The notes: generated by a model not told the origin, from the letters alone. Shown: positions 1 through 18,200, counted from the first letter of the stretch. The stretch is 64,000 bases of DNA from Sipunculus nudus (GCA_026874595.1 CM049307.1:36682862-36746861), one strand, 5' to 3'. Program-made: numbers and translations.

Positions 1-812
1 TGAGATAGTAATTAGCACAATGATATTGTTTATCCCTTATTTAACCAACAGTGTGTATACTTTATTTGAAAAGATGTTTTATTTTATCAAATTTACTGAA
101 TCTTTTTATTTTATTTCAGTGAATAAAATAAGCATGTACTGAAAACTCCAATGTGCAAAACTTTTTAATAGTGATTCAAGGAATAATCTTGCAGATGCCA
201 TGTTGTGGCATTATTTTCTTTTAAATTCTGTTTAAACATTTGTGATTTAAAATTAATAAAATACATGTGTATGCATAATATGACCCAATATGAGCTACAC
301 CCTGCAACAATTCTAATATTTTAACTTATATTTCAGTTTTTTTACTCTTGATATATAATGATTGCAACTTTGCAACAATTCTAATATTTTAACTTGTATT
401 TTCAGTTTTTTTTATTAAAAATTTATAAAACTAGTAAATAAAAAAAAATGATTCAGATGAAAACTTTTAATGGAAAAATTGGATATGCTAAAAAAGATAT
501 ACTTAAATGCATTATTCCCTTGAAAGTTAAATAAAGGTATTAGTCCATTCTGTCCACTTGCCTGTCCATCTGTAAATTTTCATATGCATCACAGTATCTC
601 AAAACTTTTATGTTTTTCCTCATGACAGTCTTGTCAGAGTATTAGTTTGCAATCATATATTTAGACCTTTACTATAACCAAGTAGGAGGGCCCCTTTCCT
701 CTTAGCTTCTCATATTCTTATATAAATGAAAAACATTACAGTAGCATATTTTGCATTAGCAAAAATTTCAAACTTCAGCTGAGCGCCATGACCCATGGGT
801 CCCTTGTTCTTT
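1..812. repeat. Dispersed repeat A, plus-oriented copy, cut by the left edge
   Basis: This stretch matches the reverse complement of 55345-56090 over nearly its whole length with scattered substitutions and small indels. No coding capacity is seen. The right end contains the perfect 12-bp palindrome GACCCATGGGTC and finishes near CCCTTGTTC, so the element begins ACAAGGGACC when read on the minus strand. Similar ends occur near 6312-6360 and 19380-19404. The class is not certain; it may be a non-autonomous DNA or Helitron-like element. Confidence 0.75.
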
Positions 813-1652
813 TGGCCTTATCATTTCTTCATGAGAGTGTATTCATTATATCATTATTTCACTCATTAATCAAACATAAAGGTCTTTGTTTACTCCTTAA
901 CCCTTTCAAACAGAGTTAAAAGGCAGGATGTGAAAGGTTCAAATTCCAGTGAGTTATATTCCTAATTAAGTTTTATTTACATTAGTTTGAATGTTTTCTG
1001 CTTCTTCATTCAGTAAAATACTATCAACCACAGCCAGTTATGGAGTTTTAAATTACAAGATTTAATGGCCTTCCAAGGTACTTGAGTATTACATACTGGT
1101 AAATTGCTCTGCCACTGGATCAAATTGAAATTAAACCTCTTGCTATTCTTTACATAAATCAGTTTATAACAATTTACTGGCAAGCCTGTTATTTTCCTTC
1201 TGCAATAAACTGAAATAGAGCAATTTACGATAAGTGTATCAAATCAACATGCACTGAAGAAATTCTTCTCATTCCACATTATTTTACATTATTATGTCTG
1301 TTTAAATAAACTATGATAAATATTGAATCTTTGGTTTTTCTGTTGTTTCTGAATTGAAACTCTGCTATAAAACATGTTTGTGGATTTGTCAAAATATCTT
1401 ATGCCATTATACCTTAGAAAACACATGTACATACATATATCTGTTCCGATCTTCCCACAATGAAAAATTCATAATTCCAAGATTTATTTTGAGATGCTGT
1501 GAGGTACAGACTACTCAGTGAACACAATGTATTGTTGTTTGGACAGATACATGATATGAAGGTTTTTCCAAGGTTGACTAAAAGCAGGCTCCTTGGACAC
1601 ATATGCCTCTGATGCGAATATAAAAAAACAGTTGACCATGGCTAACTGAAGT
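813..1652. other. No gene recognised
   Basis: AT-rich spacer between repeat A and the tandem-repeat element. The short open frames show no recognisable protein. A B-box-like GGTTCAAATTCC near 935 has no convincing tRNA fold. Confidence 0.5.
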
Positions 1653-3300
1653 TAGATATTTCTTAGCACCACAGGTGCCATAGTATCCCCAAACAATTAA
1701 TCCCCCCCTTTGAGAATAGGCCCCCCATCTTCAGCAACAATTAATATCAGACCACACTCATGAAAGGTCACTCTCATAGATAGGTCATGACCCCAATTTC
1801 AATATACATCATCCCATAACCCATGTCTATGTATATATGCATAATATGAAAGAAATCTGACTGATAGTTTTTGACTTATAATGCTCACAGTACTGTAAAG
1901 TGGCAATGATGGGGTATTAAACGGCACGAAAACAAGTAAAAGAATAACAGGTGGCGCCATCTGTTTCCGGTACATGACATTACTATCCAAGATCTTCGGT
2001 TAAGTTGATTTTTGGACCAATCCATGCATCCCTGATTGAGAAATTAATGATTTTGTGTGATTTTCACCATATATGGCAATATTCAAGGTCAAGGTCACTC
2101 TCATAGAAAAGGTCATGACCCCAATTTCAATATACCTCATCCTCTAACCCATGTCTATGTATATGCATAATATGAAAGAAATCTGTCTGATAGTTTTTGA
2201 CTTATAATGCTCACAGTACTGTTAAGTGGCAATGATGGGGAATTAAACGGCACGAAAACAAGTAAAAGAATAACAGGTGGCGCTATCAGTTTCCGGTACA
2301 TGACAACACTATCCAAGATCTTCGGTCAACTTGATTTTTGGACCAATCAATGCATTCCTTATTGAGATATTAATGATTTTGTGTGATTTTCACCATATAT
2401 GGCAATATTCAAGGTCAAGGCCACTCTAATAGGAAAGGCCATGACCCCAATTTATATATACATCATCCCATAACCCATGTCTATGTATATGCATAATTTG
2501 AAAGAAATCTGTCAGATAGTTTTTGACTTATAATGCTCACAGTACTGTTAAGTGGCAAAGATGGGGGATATTAAACGGCACGAAAACAATAGAAGAATAA
2601 CAGGTGGCACCATCTGTTTCTGGTACATGACATTACTATCCAAGATCTTCGGTGAAGTTGATTTTTGGACCAATCCATGCATCCCTCATTGAGAAATTAA
2701 TGATTTTGTGGGATTTTCACCATATATGGCAATATTCAAGGTCAAGGCCACGTATTCTCATAGGAAAGGTCATGTCCCCAATTTAAATAAACATCATCCC
2801 ATAACCCATATCTATGTATATGCATAATATAAAAGAAATCTGTCCATTAGTTTTTGACTTGTAATGCTCACAGTACTGTCAAGTAGCAATTTTGGGGGTA
2901 TTAAACAGCACGAAAACAAGTAAAGAATAATAGGTGGCGCCACCAGTTTCTGGATCATGACAACCCTATCCATGATCTTCGGTCAACTTGATTTTGGGAT
3001 CAATCCATGCAAGATTTCTTGAGATATTTAAGAATTTGTGTGATTTTCCCCAAAACTGGACCTATTTAAGGTCAAGGACACTCTCCAAGTCAAGGTCATG
3101 ACCTTATTTTAAATAGGCGTTGTCCTCTCACCCATATCTATACATATACCAGATTTGGTAAAGATCCGTGAATTATTTTTTGAGTTATCGCACCAACAAG
3201 ATTCATATACATGCGGCGGCAGCAGCGGCGGCGGGGGCGGCGGGACCGGTATGAAAACATGGTATCCCCCGACTTTGTCTGGGGGATACAATAAATGGAT
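1653..3300 (+). mobile_element. TIR element with four ~325-bp tandem monomers (pearl-like)
   Basis: Both ends match those of the longer element at 56102-60653. The left end carries GTATCCCC near 1684 and the right end carries GGGGGATAC near 3283, in inverted orientation. Inside are four diverged monomers with cores GGTGGCGCCA or variants at about 1949, 2274, 2601 and 2931, spaced 325-330 bp. The last monomer is a diverged terminal type shared with the long copy. A GGC-rich tract (3212-3244) precedes the right end. No transposase is visible. The structure (unique ends, tandem core) resembles pearl elements of bivalves; that family assignment is inference. Confidence 0.75.
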
Positions 3301-4158
3301 CATTCCAGGGAATTGCAGCAATTCTATGCTCATATTCTTGCCAAGCCCAGATGCATTTGACAGTTGCATGATGGCATTAGCCTATATTTCCTACATATAA
3401 TGAACATTTGTCTTGTATCAGATCAATAAGTTCATGTGCAAAAAATCAGATAGAGAAAATTTGTATGTATGGCTTTGGTTTCATTAACTAATTGTGTCTA
3501 TCGTATTAAATAGGAGATCCCAGTCAATATAGGTTATATCCTTAAGATCATGGTAAGTTGCACATCAGCATTTGATACATGGCCAAACATATAAGATCTA
3601 TATATTCACCAGTTTGAATTATCATTATTGAAATGTAATTTATTTTGGATAATTCATGTTGCAGCTTTTTTTCAGTCAAGTAAAGAAATTAGTCCCTTAG
3701 AATTCACAAAAAGGAAATGCATTAATTTTATATATTTCCATGTTGCTATTAGGGCTAAAGGAGTACTCTAGTACGGGTTATTCTTACCGAGTACTCAAGT
3801 CTAAAACATTTGACTGGTGTATGTACATGCATATCTGAATATTACTGCAAATTTTCTGGCAGTCTGTAGGCATATTTATTCATTATTGTTGTTTGGCATA
3901 CGGCTCTAAACATATGCTAGTCAATTAAAAGAGGACCTCTTATGGCATATATTTATTCCTTTGTTGCAATAAACTTAAGCTGACAAAAGATAAATTTATG
4001 CATATTATCAAACTTCGTAGAATTATAACAGAAGGAACAATCCAAATATTTAGCAATGGCTTGTCACTCCAGGAAGCATACTTTTCTTTTCTTTTTTAAA
4101 TGTGACAAATAAAAACTTTTGTTTATGGCCTGTGCATACAATGATAAAGATGCAAATC
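3301..4158. other. No gene recognised
   Basis: AT-rich, unannotated sequence. No coding frame, RNA gene or clear repeat was recognised. Confidence 0.45.
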
Positions 4159-4342
4159 CAGAAGCAAATCCTTCCCCCCCCCCCCCTTTTCAGCCATCCC
4201 AATCATAAAGGGTTTCAGACCAATTTTGGGGGCCTGGACCCATCTCTTTTTTTTTATCTGGGGACATTTTTATGTTGTTTTTTGTTCATTATTGCCCCTG
4301 GGTTGAACCCCTTTTTTTTATTAAAACCTGGACCCGCCACTG
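4159..4342. mobile_element. Degenerate hAT-like MITE
   Basis: The right end CTGGACCCGCCACTG is the reverse complement of a CAGTGGCGGGTCCAG-type terminus, and the left end CAGAAGCAAATCC is a degraded partner. The interior holds a C homopolymer and T-rich stretches. A related element is at 38364-38576. No clear target duplication was seen. Confidence 0.5.
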
Positions 4343-5560
4343 AAAACATACCCCAATACAGCTAGTTGTTGGACAAGTATCTCCAAGCATGTGTATAATC
4401 CAGGTACAGGATGTAGTTGGGAGTAATGACAAAATCTTGAAAGCTGTTGCCAGACAGTTCCAAAAATTAATTCTCTGTAATATAAGCAGCAGGTGATTGA
4501 GGGAGACCCTTGTTATTACCTTGTTTCACTTTTCAGAAAGACATGATTTTTTAAAAAGGCCAAGCTTCAAGGACGGGAGGGTAAATTAGTTGTTCCTGAT
4601 CCGAATAATTCGCCTGATGTTCATCCACCAACCAGCAAGCAAGACTCCCAGTGTGTTGGTAACAATAATGTTTTAGAAATTTTAAGCTATTTATACACAG
4701 GCATAGGGGTAAGGAGAAAGAAGAATTTTATAACTGAATCTCCTCATTATATTGGATCAATTACGAGTTCAGTGAGACAGTGAACAGGGTTTCCAACTTG
4801 CACATAGACACTTCGTCATTTTTGGAAAACTGGGACTGGTTTTCAAATAAACATGCTCTTAAAATGAATACTTAACCGTCCTTGTTTTGATTTTGCAGTC
4901 AGGTTACAATTTGACAAATCTTTCTCAAGTGGGAAAATATCTTTCTCAAGTGGGAAAATAGGGGTTAAAAGTAGTTATTGGTTTCCATACATCCTCGAGT
5001 ACCAGAGTTTGGAGATAAAAAGCAGTCCAAAGTTGTTGTAATGGGCGTTGTCCAGGTCAATGTTTCACCAGTTCAAATAGGGCAGTAAAAATTGGTGTTC
5101 TTTAGCACAATTCACAAGTCAATTGGAAAAGCTGACAATATATTACTTTATGCGCTTCTTCTCTTATGTAACATATTCTACCACTAAATTGGTCTTTTAG
5201 TCCATTCGCAGTCAATGCCTTTAAAGGGAGGAATACTAGTCAACCCTGGCTATGAAACCACAGCTCATTTGAGTCTATGCTCTTTACACAGCCCTTTACC
5301 TGGTAGTCACATCAGCAGTTTTAAACAGACAAACCCACCATCTGGTGTTTAAGTGCATCATAAACGGTCAAAGCAGGCAGCGGGAAAATAAGTAGCTTCT
5401 TTAGAAGCCAAGTTTTCTGCTGCCTCAGGAGTATAATTTCATTCAATCCAGCCACACAAGTTTTCTACACAAATGTTCATACACTGCTCCCTTTATCATG
5501 CAACTACCCTGATATATACATTAAGATCATAAGCAACAAAACTAATATTACAGGCAAAGG
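4343..5560. other. Intergenic sequence downstream of RPL10
   Basis: No gene recognised. A ~21-bp direct duplication (CTTTCTCAAGTGGGAAAATA, twice) lies at about 4919-4960. Confidence 0.5.
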
Positions 5561-5566
5561 TTTATT
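5561..5566 (-). terminator. RPL10 polyadenylation signal AATAAA
   Basis: TTTATT on the plus strand reads AATAAA on the coding strand, 16 nt past the RPL10 stop codon. A very short 3' UTR is normal for ribosomal protein mRNAs. Confidence 0.75.
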
Positions 5567-5582
5567 TCATCTCGACAAGTGA

Positions 5583-11353
<5,771 letters not shown>

Positions 11354-11510
11354 TTTGGACCTAAAACAAAGATGCACAATGATATAACGTGTTTACAATC
11401 TCAATTTTTATACTACATATCACAATGACACAGCAGATTTATTCGATTGATTGTTCTGAGGGGAGATAAAAGCGGATTGGTATTTGGACTTTCTGTTGCG
11501 CAAACCGTAC

Positions 11511-11535
11511 CTGATGGCACCCTGCCGGAAAAAGG
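11511..11535 (-). promoter_or_regulatory. RPL10 non-coding first exon with 5' TOP motif
   Basis: On the minus strand a pyrimidine tract CCTTTTTCC is followed by GGCAGGGTGCCATCAG and a GTACGG donor. The matching acceptor TTTTGTTTTAG lies just upstream of the ATG, making exon 11331-11360 with 7 nt of UTR. A start at the C of a 5' TOP tract is the hallmark of ribosomal protein genes and ties translation to mTOR/LARP1 signalling. The exact start base (11534 or 11535) is inferred. Confidence 0.7.
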
Positions 11536-11760
11536 CCGTGACCCGGAAGGTAGAACAGCATATCCGGGTCAATGTATCGGATATTTTCAGTCTCTCCCTA
11601 TTTTACCCATGATAATTGTAATTCTCTCCCAGAGAGTGTTAGATAAATAATTAAAATACTCAGAAACAAATGGAAATAAAAACGTTATTTGACACATAAT
11701 TACAGATGTAATAAAAAGACAATAACCGAGAACATGCAAACACACACATGTGCTGCCAAA

Positions 11761-12092
11761 CACACACACACACACACACAGAGCAGGTGTAAAGAGGATC
11801 TATGAAAGCACTGCAAGTGCTCACATCTACACACACCCACACTGTGCCACACATTTCTTTTATATCGACAATTAGCATAATGCAATACTCTACTACTACT
11901 ACTACTAGTTCTACTGCTACTACTACTACTATCACTACTTCTACTTCAACTATACTGCTACTGTATAAATTTATAATAATCATAATAACAATAATAATTG
12001 TAATGATTATGATTATGATTATGATTATGATTATTAGGATTATTATTATTATTATTATTATTATTATTTTATTATTATTATTATTATTATAT
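11761..12092. repeat. Compound microsatellite cluster
   Basis: (CA)10 at 11761-11780, a (CTA)n-type tract at about 11886-11960, TTATGA-type repeats at about 12003-12032, and (ATT)n at about 12038-12092. Open frames here encode low-complexity peptides and are not genes. Confidence 0.9.
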
Positions 12093-12847
12093 TTAAATGT
12101 AATATACAGAGTGTAATGAGTTATTATAATGGAGATTATGGTAGGGGATGTTCCCTCTCACATTTTGAAAAAAATAAAAAAATAAAATAAAATAAACAGT
12201 CCAAATTAAACAACCATTTTAACTATATCGTGCAGAACATATACTAGTAATGTTTTGGTTACCTTAATATGTATAATAAGAAAAATTAATTTTAAAATTA
12301 AAAAAAAAGTTACTAAAAGTGCCATTCAAATATCATATTTACTTCAGGATTTGCCACCGATAATTAAATTTAGTGATGGTATGACCATATACAATTTCGT
12401 TATGGCATTAATTTTAATCTTTCTCTTGTTGTTTTCATAATTTACAAATTTATATTAAAAGGTGCAATGACAAGAAGCTTTATAAACTTACACATTTGTA
12501 AACGGCTGAATTAAACCTATTTCGCTCTTAATTGTTGCGGGATATAGAGGCCACGATATATTAACCGATAGGTAAATAGTTTAAATCAATAACTTATAAT
12601 AATATGAGAAAATAATTGTTGTAGTCCAGTCAACAACATCCGATTCCAAATCCTAGTCCTTGCATGAGGTTCGATCAAATCCGCCATCTCCAAGTCTGAG
12701 TCTTTATGAATACAAGTCTCAGTCCAAGTCCAACAAGAATATCAAAGCAATTCAGTCAGGAAATCTTAATAAGATTTTTTTGTGTTGTTTATGTGAGTTG
12801 CGAGTCACGACATTTGCTCATCGCTTAGGATTTATCGTACCCTCTGT
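12093..12847. other. Intergenic, no gene recognised
   Basis: AT-rich sequence between the microsatellite cluster and the fold-back element. Nothing recognised. Confidence 0.5.
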
Positions 12848-12904
12848 CGTATATTACGGAAGCGTATTGCTGCCACCTGGTAAAAGAAAAATAAATTATT
12901 TATC

Positions 12905-13240
12905 TCCGGCGTACGTACGACATACTATCTCTTACGTACGACATATTATCTCGTACGTACGATATATTATCTCGTACGTACGACATAATATCTCGTACGT
13001 ACGACATATTATCTCGTACGTACGACATATTATCTCGTACGTAAGACATATCTCGTACGTACGACATATTATCTCGTACGTACGACATATTATCTCGTAC
13101 GTAAGACATATCTCGTACGTACGACATATTATCTCGCACGTAAGACATAATATCTCGTACGTACGACATATTATCTCGTACGTACGACATATTATCTCGT
13201 ACGTAAGACATATCTCGTACGTACGACATATTATCTCGTC
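12905..13240. repeat. TACG minisatellite, left arm (about 16 units)
   Basis: About 16 tandem units of 21 bp (some 18 bp) with the core CGTACGTACGACATATTATCT, shown here as CGTACGTACG plus ACATATTATC. The core contains the palindrome CGTACGTACG. Because unit lengths are multiples of three, several frames on both strands stay open. The reading frames here, including one of 272 codons, are artefacts. Confidence 0.9.
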
Positions 13241-13916
13241 ATACGACATAATAAATCTTACGGATCTGATTCATAGACTAGACAACATACCAAAAGATAT
13301 ATGTATAAGCAATATGTATATGTTAAATAATGTATTTTTCCACATTAACTATATATACAACATCTCCACCTCCTTGCAAACCGCAGGACCACCGTTGAAA
13401 CCAACACACACTCACATATATCTATTTATTTATAGTATATATTTAAATGCTATTCGTTCAGTTTTTTTTGTGTGTTGAGGTTTCTGTAATATTTCAAGCA
13501 AGCGAAATATACACCAAATCGTCGTCTGACAGTCATATACAGAACTCTCGTTTTAAGACAGGTGATTAAATAATGTAAGCAGTATATGATGTTATAATAG
13601 TGAGCCTGTCATAATGTAAATAAGAAACAAATCTTGCCTTTGCCAAAATGAAACTACTTTTTGGAGAAAGAAGGGTTCGGTTAAGAGGTACAGCTCCCAA
13701 ATAGCCTATTTTAAGAAACTGAGAATGGATATTTGTGAGGCAGGTTTCTAATATTCTAAAATGATCTGTCTAAGAACTAGATTTATACATAACGCATCGT
13801 GTAGTTAATCTTTTAAAGTATTTAATGCATATAGAGCAATGGATATGATTGGTGGGTAGCTGAACAGACAACAATCCATTTAATGGGGTACGTATAATTT
13901 TTATTTTGAACTAAAT

Positions 13917-13921
<5 letters not shown>

Positions 13922-13961
<40 letters not shown>
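13922..13961. repeat. (AT)n microsatellite
   Basis: About 40 bp of alternating AT inside an insertion in the left fold-back arm. Confidence 0.95.
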
Positions 13962-13968
<7 letters not shown>

Positions 13969-14674
13969 TATCATGCACTCGTGGACGTGCGATTGATCTG
14001 TGACAGAAGAATACGAAATTCTAAAATAAGTCTTTACCTCATATGTCAGGCTGAAGTGGTGGTTAAATCTACACCTCAGATTTGTCTCATTTGCGGATTG
14101 GTAAAAGATCTTGTATGTGTTACATGTACGTGTAACTCGCCTTTCTGTAAACGGCATGAAGTTCAACTTATGGGATCAAGCACTTCGATCGTTTCATAAT
14201 ATAGGCCTATGAATCATGAACCTCTCCAAATGGGCATCTCTGCATTACAGAACCTCTATAAGTGGCTGTTAAGTGTTTACATAAGAAGGCCGGGTGACCA
14301 GAGGAAAGAACTTGGTCGCGCACATGCGACAATTATAAAAAAGAAAAGAAACACATAGAGAAGCTTGAAAACCCTTGAATTGTGAATTTATGTTGTACCA
14401 CCACCAGGTGGCGTGAGCACTGCGTTTGTCTCGTTTCTAGACGATTGGTCTCGTTTCTAAATTTTATTTCCATTTGAAATTTGCCATATAAGCATAGGTA
14501 TCCCCCTCAAGTAAAAATAACTAATTGTGTCTCTTGTACATGTCGGGATATTTTATCTGGTCAAACAAGAACCTCTGATAGACATTACATGTATTACTAA
14601 TGACATTAATAGTATCCACCGGCTGAGCCATTCTAACACAGCGCTGGTATTATATCCCAAGGCTTTCAGTCTTT

Positions 14675-14690
14675 TCACACACACACACAT

Positions 14691-14763
<73 letters not shown>

Positions 14764-14865
14764 AAGAGCGAGAGAGAGAGTCGATTGTATGGTAGAGAAT
14801 TTAAATGAAAAAAGAAAGAGCGAGAGAGAGAGCCGATTGTATGGTAGAGAATTTAAATGAAAAAA
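14675..14865. repeat. (CA)/(TA)/(GA) compound microsatellite plus 52-bp duplication
   Basis: (CA)n at 14675-14689, (TA)n to about 14724, (GA)n to about 14780. Then 52-bp units at 14762-14813 and 14814-14865 differ by one base. Confidence 0.9.
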
Positions 14866-14979
14866 GGACCTATTTACATTTTACAAACCAGGTATTTTGA
14901 GTTTACATAAAAATACAATTTAGTCTCCTTAAACTATAACGGTATCTTTCAATACTTTGTTCTTTGTTTCCTTTCTCTT

Positions 14980-15245
14980 GTATACAAGTGGAAAAAATAC
15001 TTGCCCCGGGTGCGAACAATGAGGAAAAACAAACAGCGCTCACGCTACCTGGTGGCCGTAAAAATAAACTTCACAAATCAAAGTTTTCAAGCTTTTCTGG
15101 GTGTTTTTTCTGTCATGTTTCTTCTTTTTTAATGATTGTCGCGTGCGCTAAACTAAGATCTTGCTTCTGGTCACACGGTCTTGCTATAGTTAACCGACAA
15201 AGGTTCACTGTGTTTACTCACACACAGAACCATAATAACGAATAC
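14980..15245 (+). repeat. Old dispersed repeat in the fold-back loop, homologous to 42150-42392
   Basis: Co-linear similarity to 42150-42392: GTGCGAACA, TGGCCGTA/TAGCCGTA, CAAAGTTTTCAA/CAAAGAGTTTTCAA, and CTGTGTTTACTC followed by CACACAGAACCA. The two are moderately diverged and of similar length. No function assigned. Confidence 0.55.
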
Positions 15246-15654
15246 AAAACCGGTAAACAGGAGATATTAAGCCCGTGTATCGGCATGGATTTGCTGAACA
15301 ACTTTCGTATTCAGCCAAAATGAGTTGATAACGTGAGACAAACACATATTATTCTTAAGGATATGAACCTTGAGCGTCAATATAGAGGTGTCTGTAATAC
15401 AGAGATGCCCGTTAGGAGAGGTTCCTGATTCATTTATTATGAAACGAAGTGCTTGATCCCATCAGTTGAACTTCGTGCCGTTTACAGCAGGGCGAGTGAC
15501 ACTGTGCGTTATGTTATAAATCTAGTTCTTTTACTGATCAATTTTGGAATATAAGAAACCTACCTCACACATATCCATTTAACATATATATATTGCTTAT
15601 ACATATATCAGTTAGCCCGTTGTGTATTCTGTGAATCAGATGCGTTAGATTAAT

Positions 15655-15852
15655 TATGTCGTACGTACGATCGTACGAGATAGTATGTCGTGCGTACGAG
15701 ATAATATGTCGTACGTACGAGATAATATGTCGTACGTACGAGATATAAATGTCGTACCTACGAGATACTATGTCGTACGTACGAGAAAGTATGTCGTACG
15801 TACGAGATAATATGTCGTACGTACGAGATAATATGTCGTACGTACGAGATAA
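15655..15852. repeat. TACG minisatellite, right arm (about 9 units)
   Basis: Reverse-complement counterpart of the left-arm minisatellite, with core GTCGTACGTACGAGATAATA. The unit count differs (about 9 against 16), so the arrays have changed length independently since the arms formed. Confidence 0.9.
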
Positions 15853-15914
15853 ATAATTAATTTTTCTTTTACCAGGGGGCAGCAATACGCTTCCGTAGTA
15901 TATATAATATACGG

Positions 15915-16799
15915 AAAAGTGTTATATTTGAATGAGGTGTAAAATCAATTGAGAAAGCGGTATGAATTGCTCTTGCTAAATACAAGTTGAACTGATATTA
16001 TGGTACAATCTTTAAGTTGTTTAAAAGACAATCTCATGAAAAAAATCGGTACGGTTTTTCGATAAAAAGCGAGAAATGTCATATTTCTCAAATTTTTAAG
16101 TCGAAAGGAGGCCTAAATCCGTCAAGGCATGCATGCAGAATAGTGTGCAACACATTTTGATTTTTCTAATTTGTATTTTTTACATTGTTTGTTTGTTTGT
16201 TGGATACTTTCCGTACTTTAAGCTATTTGATTTTTTTTATAAATTTTCATTTGATACAAGCAGAGAAACGCAAAGTGGTTATGGGTGGGGACAGGGTGGC
16301 GATCTATCGTATTAATTATAAAAAAAAACATTTAAACCAACAGCTGGTGGCGCCACCTGTTGTATTTGTGAAGTGTCGTGTGTGAATAACCCGTACATTT
16401 AAAATAATATTGTGGTTGATAAATATTTGATTTAGTCGAATGAATATTTTAATCGGTTACTTCTCCATATGTTAAATAAAATATGTTTGTCATTTGAAAG
16501 AAGATAATGTCAACGTTTTATTCTGTCAGGGAGAATACAACCTTTTTACAGATATTTCAGGGAAACCTGGTTTTAATAGAAGTTAGGTTATTTTATTTTA
16601 TTTGTTAACAAGACCTACAAGCATAATGCGAAACTGTGCAATGGGATATATATCAGGTACAATGCTTCCATGATAACATGCTTGACCATTATTTGAAAAG
16701 TACTTGATCACTTTTCAAGTACATTTGTGGCATGTACATGTACAATGCAAAAATTAAACATTTTGGACCAGAGTACAAGCCCTCGAAGATGTATTGAAA
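15915..16799. other. Intergenic, one imperfect palindrome
   Basis: No gene recognised. An imperfect palindrome around GGTGGCGCCACC lies at about 16341-16362 (CAACAG on the left, TGTTG on the right). Confidence 0.5.
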
Positions 16800-17285
16800 T
16801 GTAAACGTTCAGGCAGATACTTCAAACCACTCTTGAGCTGTGTGCATAGATGCATGAAACCCAAAAAATTGCAGGTGGCCCTAGTAGTCTTGTATAAAAC
16901 GAGACTATTCGAGATGTATAGATATGCACAATTTCAGGCTGACAGAACAAATCACTCCTGAGAAATAAGCAGGGACATACAATGTGCAAAAAAATTGTAG
17001 GTGGAACCACCAGTCTTGAGTAGATGAAGCTATCCGAGATGTATAGAAATGCACAAATTCAGGCTGATATATCAATTCCCTTCTAAGAAATGACCAGGGA
17101 CATAGACTGTGCAAAAATTATTGTAGGTGGCGCCACCAGTCTTGTATATGACAGAGCTATCCGAGATAAAAAAAAAAATCTCTCATGAAAATGAGCAGGG
17201 ACATTCACTGTGCAAAAATTATTGTCGGTGGCGACACCAGTCTTGTGTACGAGAAAGCCAGCAAAGATGCATAGGCAGGCCAAAT
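16800..17285. repeat. Tandem repeat, about four ~100-126-bp units
   Basis: Repeated blocks AATTTCAGGCTGA, GAGAAATAAGCAGGGACA, GTGCAAAAATTATTG, AGGTGGNNCCACCAGTCTTG and GCTATCCGAGATG. GGTGG cores lie near 16872, 16999, 17125 and 17226 (spacing 126, 126, 101). It is related to the tandem element at 27.6-28.5 kb. No complete element ends were identified. Confidence 0.7.
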
Positions 17286-17990
17286 TTTAGTATGACACAT
17301 CAAACTTCTCAGTCAGGTGCATTCAGATGACCAAGCTCACCCGAGGAAGGCAGTTGCACTTGCATCCAAGTGAACCAAAACTAATTTGCAGGTACAGCTA
17401 CTGCACTGAGTGAACTCTTGACCTGTACCTGGCTGCACTGAGTGAACTTTCAACCAGTTGTCCAAACTGATATAATTGTTAGATTGCGAAAGCTATAAAT
17501 AGATACAGACTAAAATTTGGCCTGTTGCCAAATTCGAAACAATTGGCAGTTTGCCAAGCCATTTATAGAAATAGACAAAATCTTAGCCTGTTGCCAAATC
17601 TTTTTACACATACTGAAGAGTTTGACCACGTTTTTTTCATGCTTACATATTCATAATTTTTTTTAATGTTTTGAATAATGCCTATAATGGCCGTGCTGTA
17701 TGCAAAAAAATCTCTATTATGGTATAAATGTCATTCTTTGCATCAATCTTTTGGAAACCATACATATTGTCGTTTAGTTATATTTTATTTTATTTATCAC
17801 ACACAATATAATTTCTGAATGATGGAAGCGTAAACATCACTGCCGCGTATAAAATATTACTATTTATTATCTTTTAAAAATTTTATTTCAATTTTATTTT
17901 TTTAACCTTTGATGCTGATATATACATATGAACAATAAACATATGATGAAATGGCTTGCAAAAAAAAAAAGAAAAACAACTTTAGCTAAC
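17286..17990. other. Intergenic, no gene recognised
   Basis: Contains short duplications (CTGCACTGAGTGAACT at about 17400-17450; the GCCTGTTGCCAAAT block twice at about 17519-17605). No coding or RNA gene recognised. Confidence 0.45.
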
Positions 17991-17994
17991 AGGC

Positions 17995-18200
17995 ACCTAT
18001 CAATACATAGTACGGACTACGCATATACGTACTTACGGAAAACGAACTTTGCAGATGCGGACTACGCATACGGACTACGCATGCGGACTACGGATACGGA
18101 ACACGCACTTATGAAAAACCACCTTTAAAAAAAGCTACAAAGCGATTTTTGCGGACTACGCATGCGGACAACGCATACAGACTACGCACTTATGGAAAAG
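17995..18200. repeat. GCGGACTACGCA minisatellite
   Basis: The motif GCGGACTACGCAT and variants recur irregularly between about 18010 and 18190, interrupted by ACTTATGGAAAA-CACCTTT segments. Confidence 0.7.

Larger units (their letters stand above)
12848..15914. mobile_element. 3-kb fold-back (inverted-repeat) element
   Basis: The two ends are inverted copies. The left arm begins CGTATATTACGGAAGCGTAT and the right arm ends with its reverse complement, with a small insertion. The arms stay alignable inward to about 14261 on the left and 15386 on the right. They share the TACG minisatellite, the block around GGATCTGATTCA, the GTAAACGGCATGAAGTTCAA block and the GGGCATCTCTG block. The left arm carries two extra segments (about 13328-13726 and 13806-14126, the latter with (AT)20). 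A ~1.1-kb loop separates the arms. No transposase is visible. Confidence 0.8.

Noticed and set aside
11660-12116. Low-complexity frames rich in Val, Thr, Ile and Leu
   Set aside because: Translations of CA, CTA and ATT microsatellites on both strands.
12905-13240. Possible CRISPR array (short regular repeats)
   Set aside because: The units are head-to-tail with no distinct spacers, and the context is eukaryotic.
12660-13478. 272-codon open frame, the longest in the window
   Set aside because: It runs through a 21/18-bp minisatellite whose unit length keeps all repeats in frame. Minus-strand frames over the same DNA are also open, and the right fold-back arm yields the same artefact.
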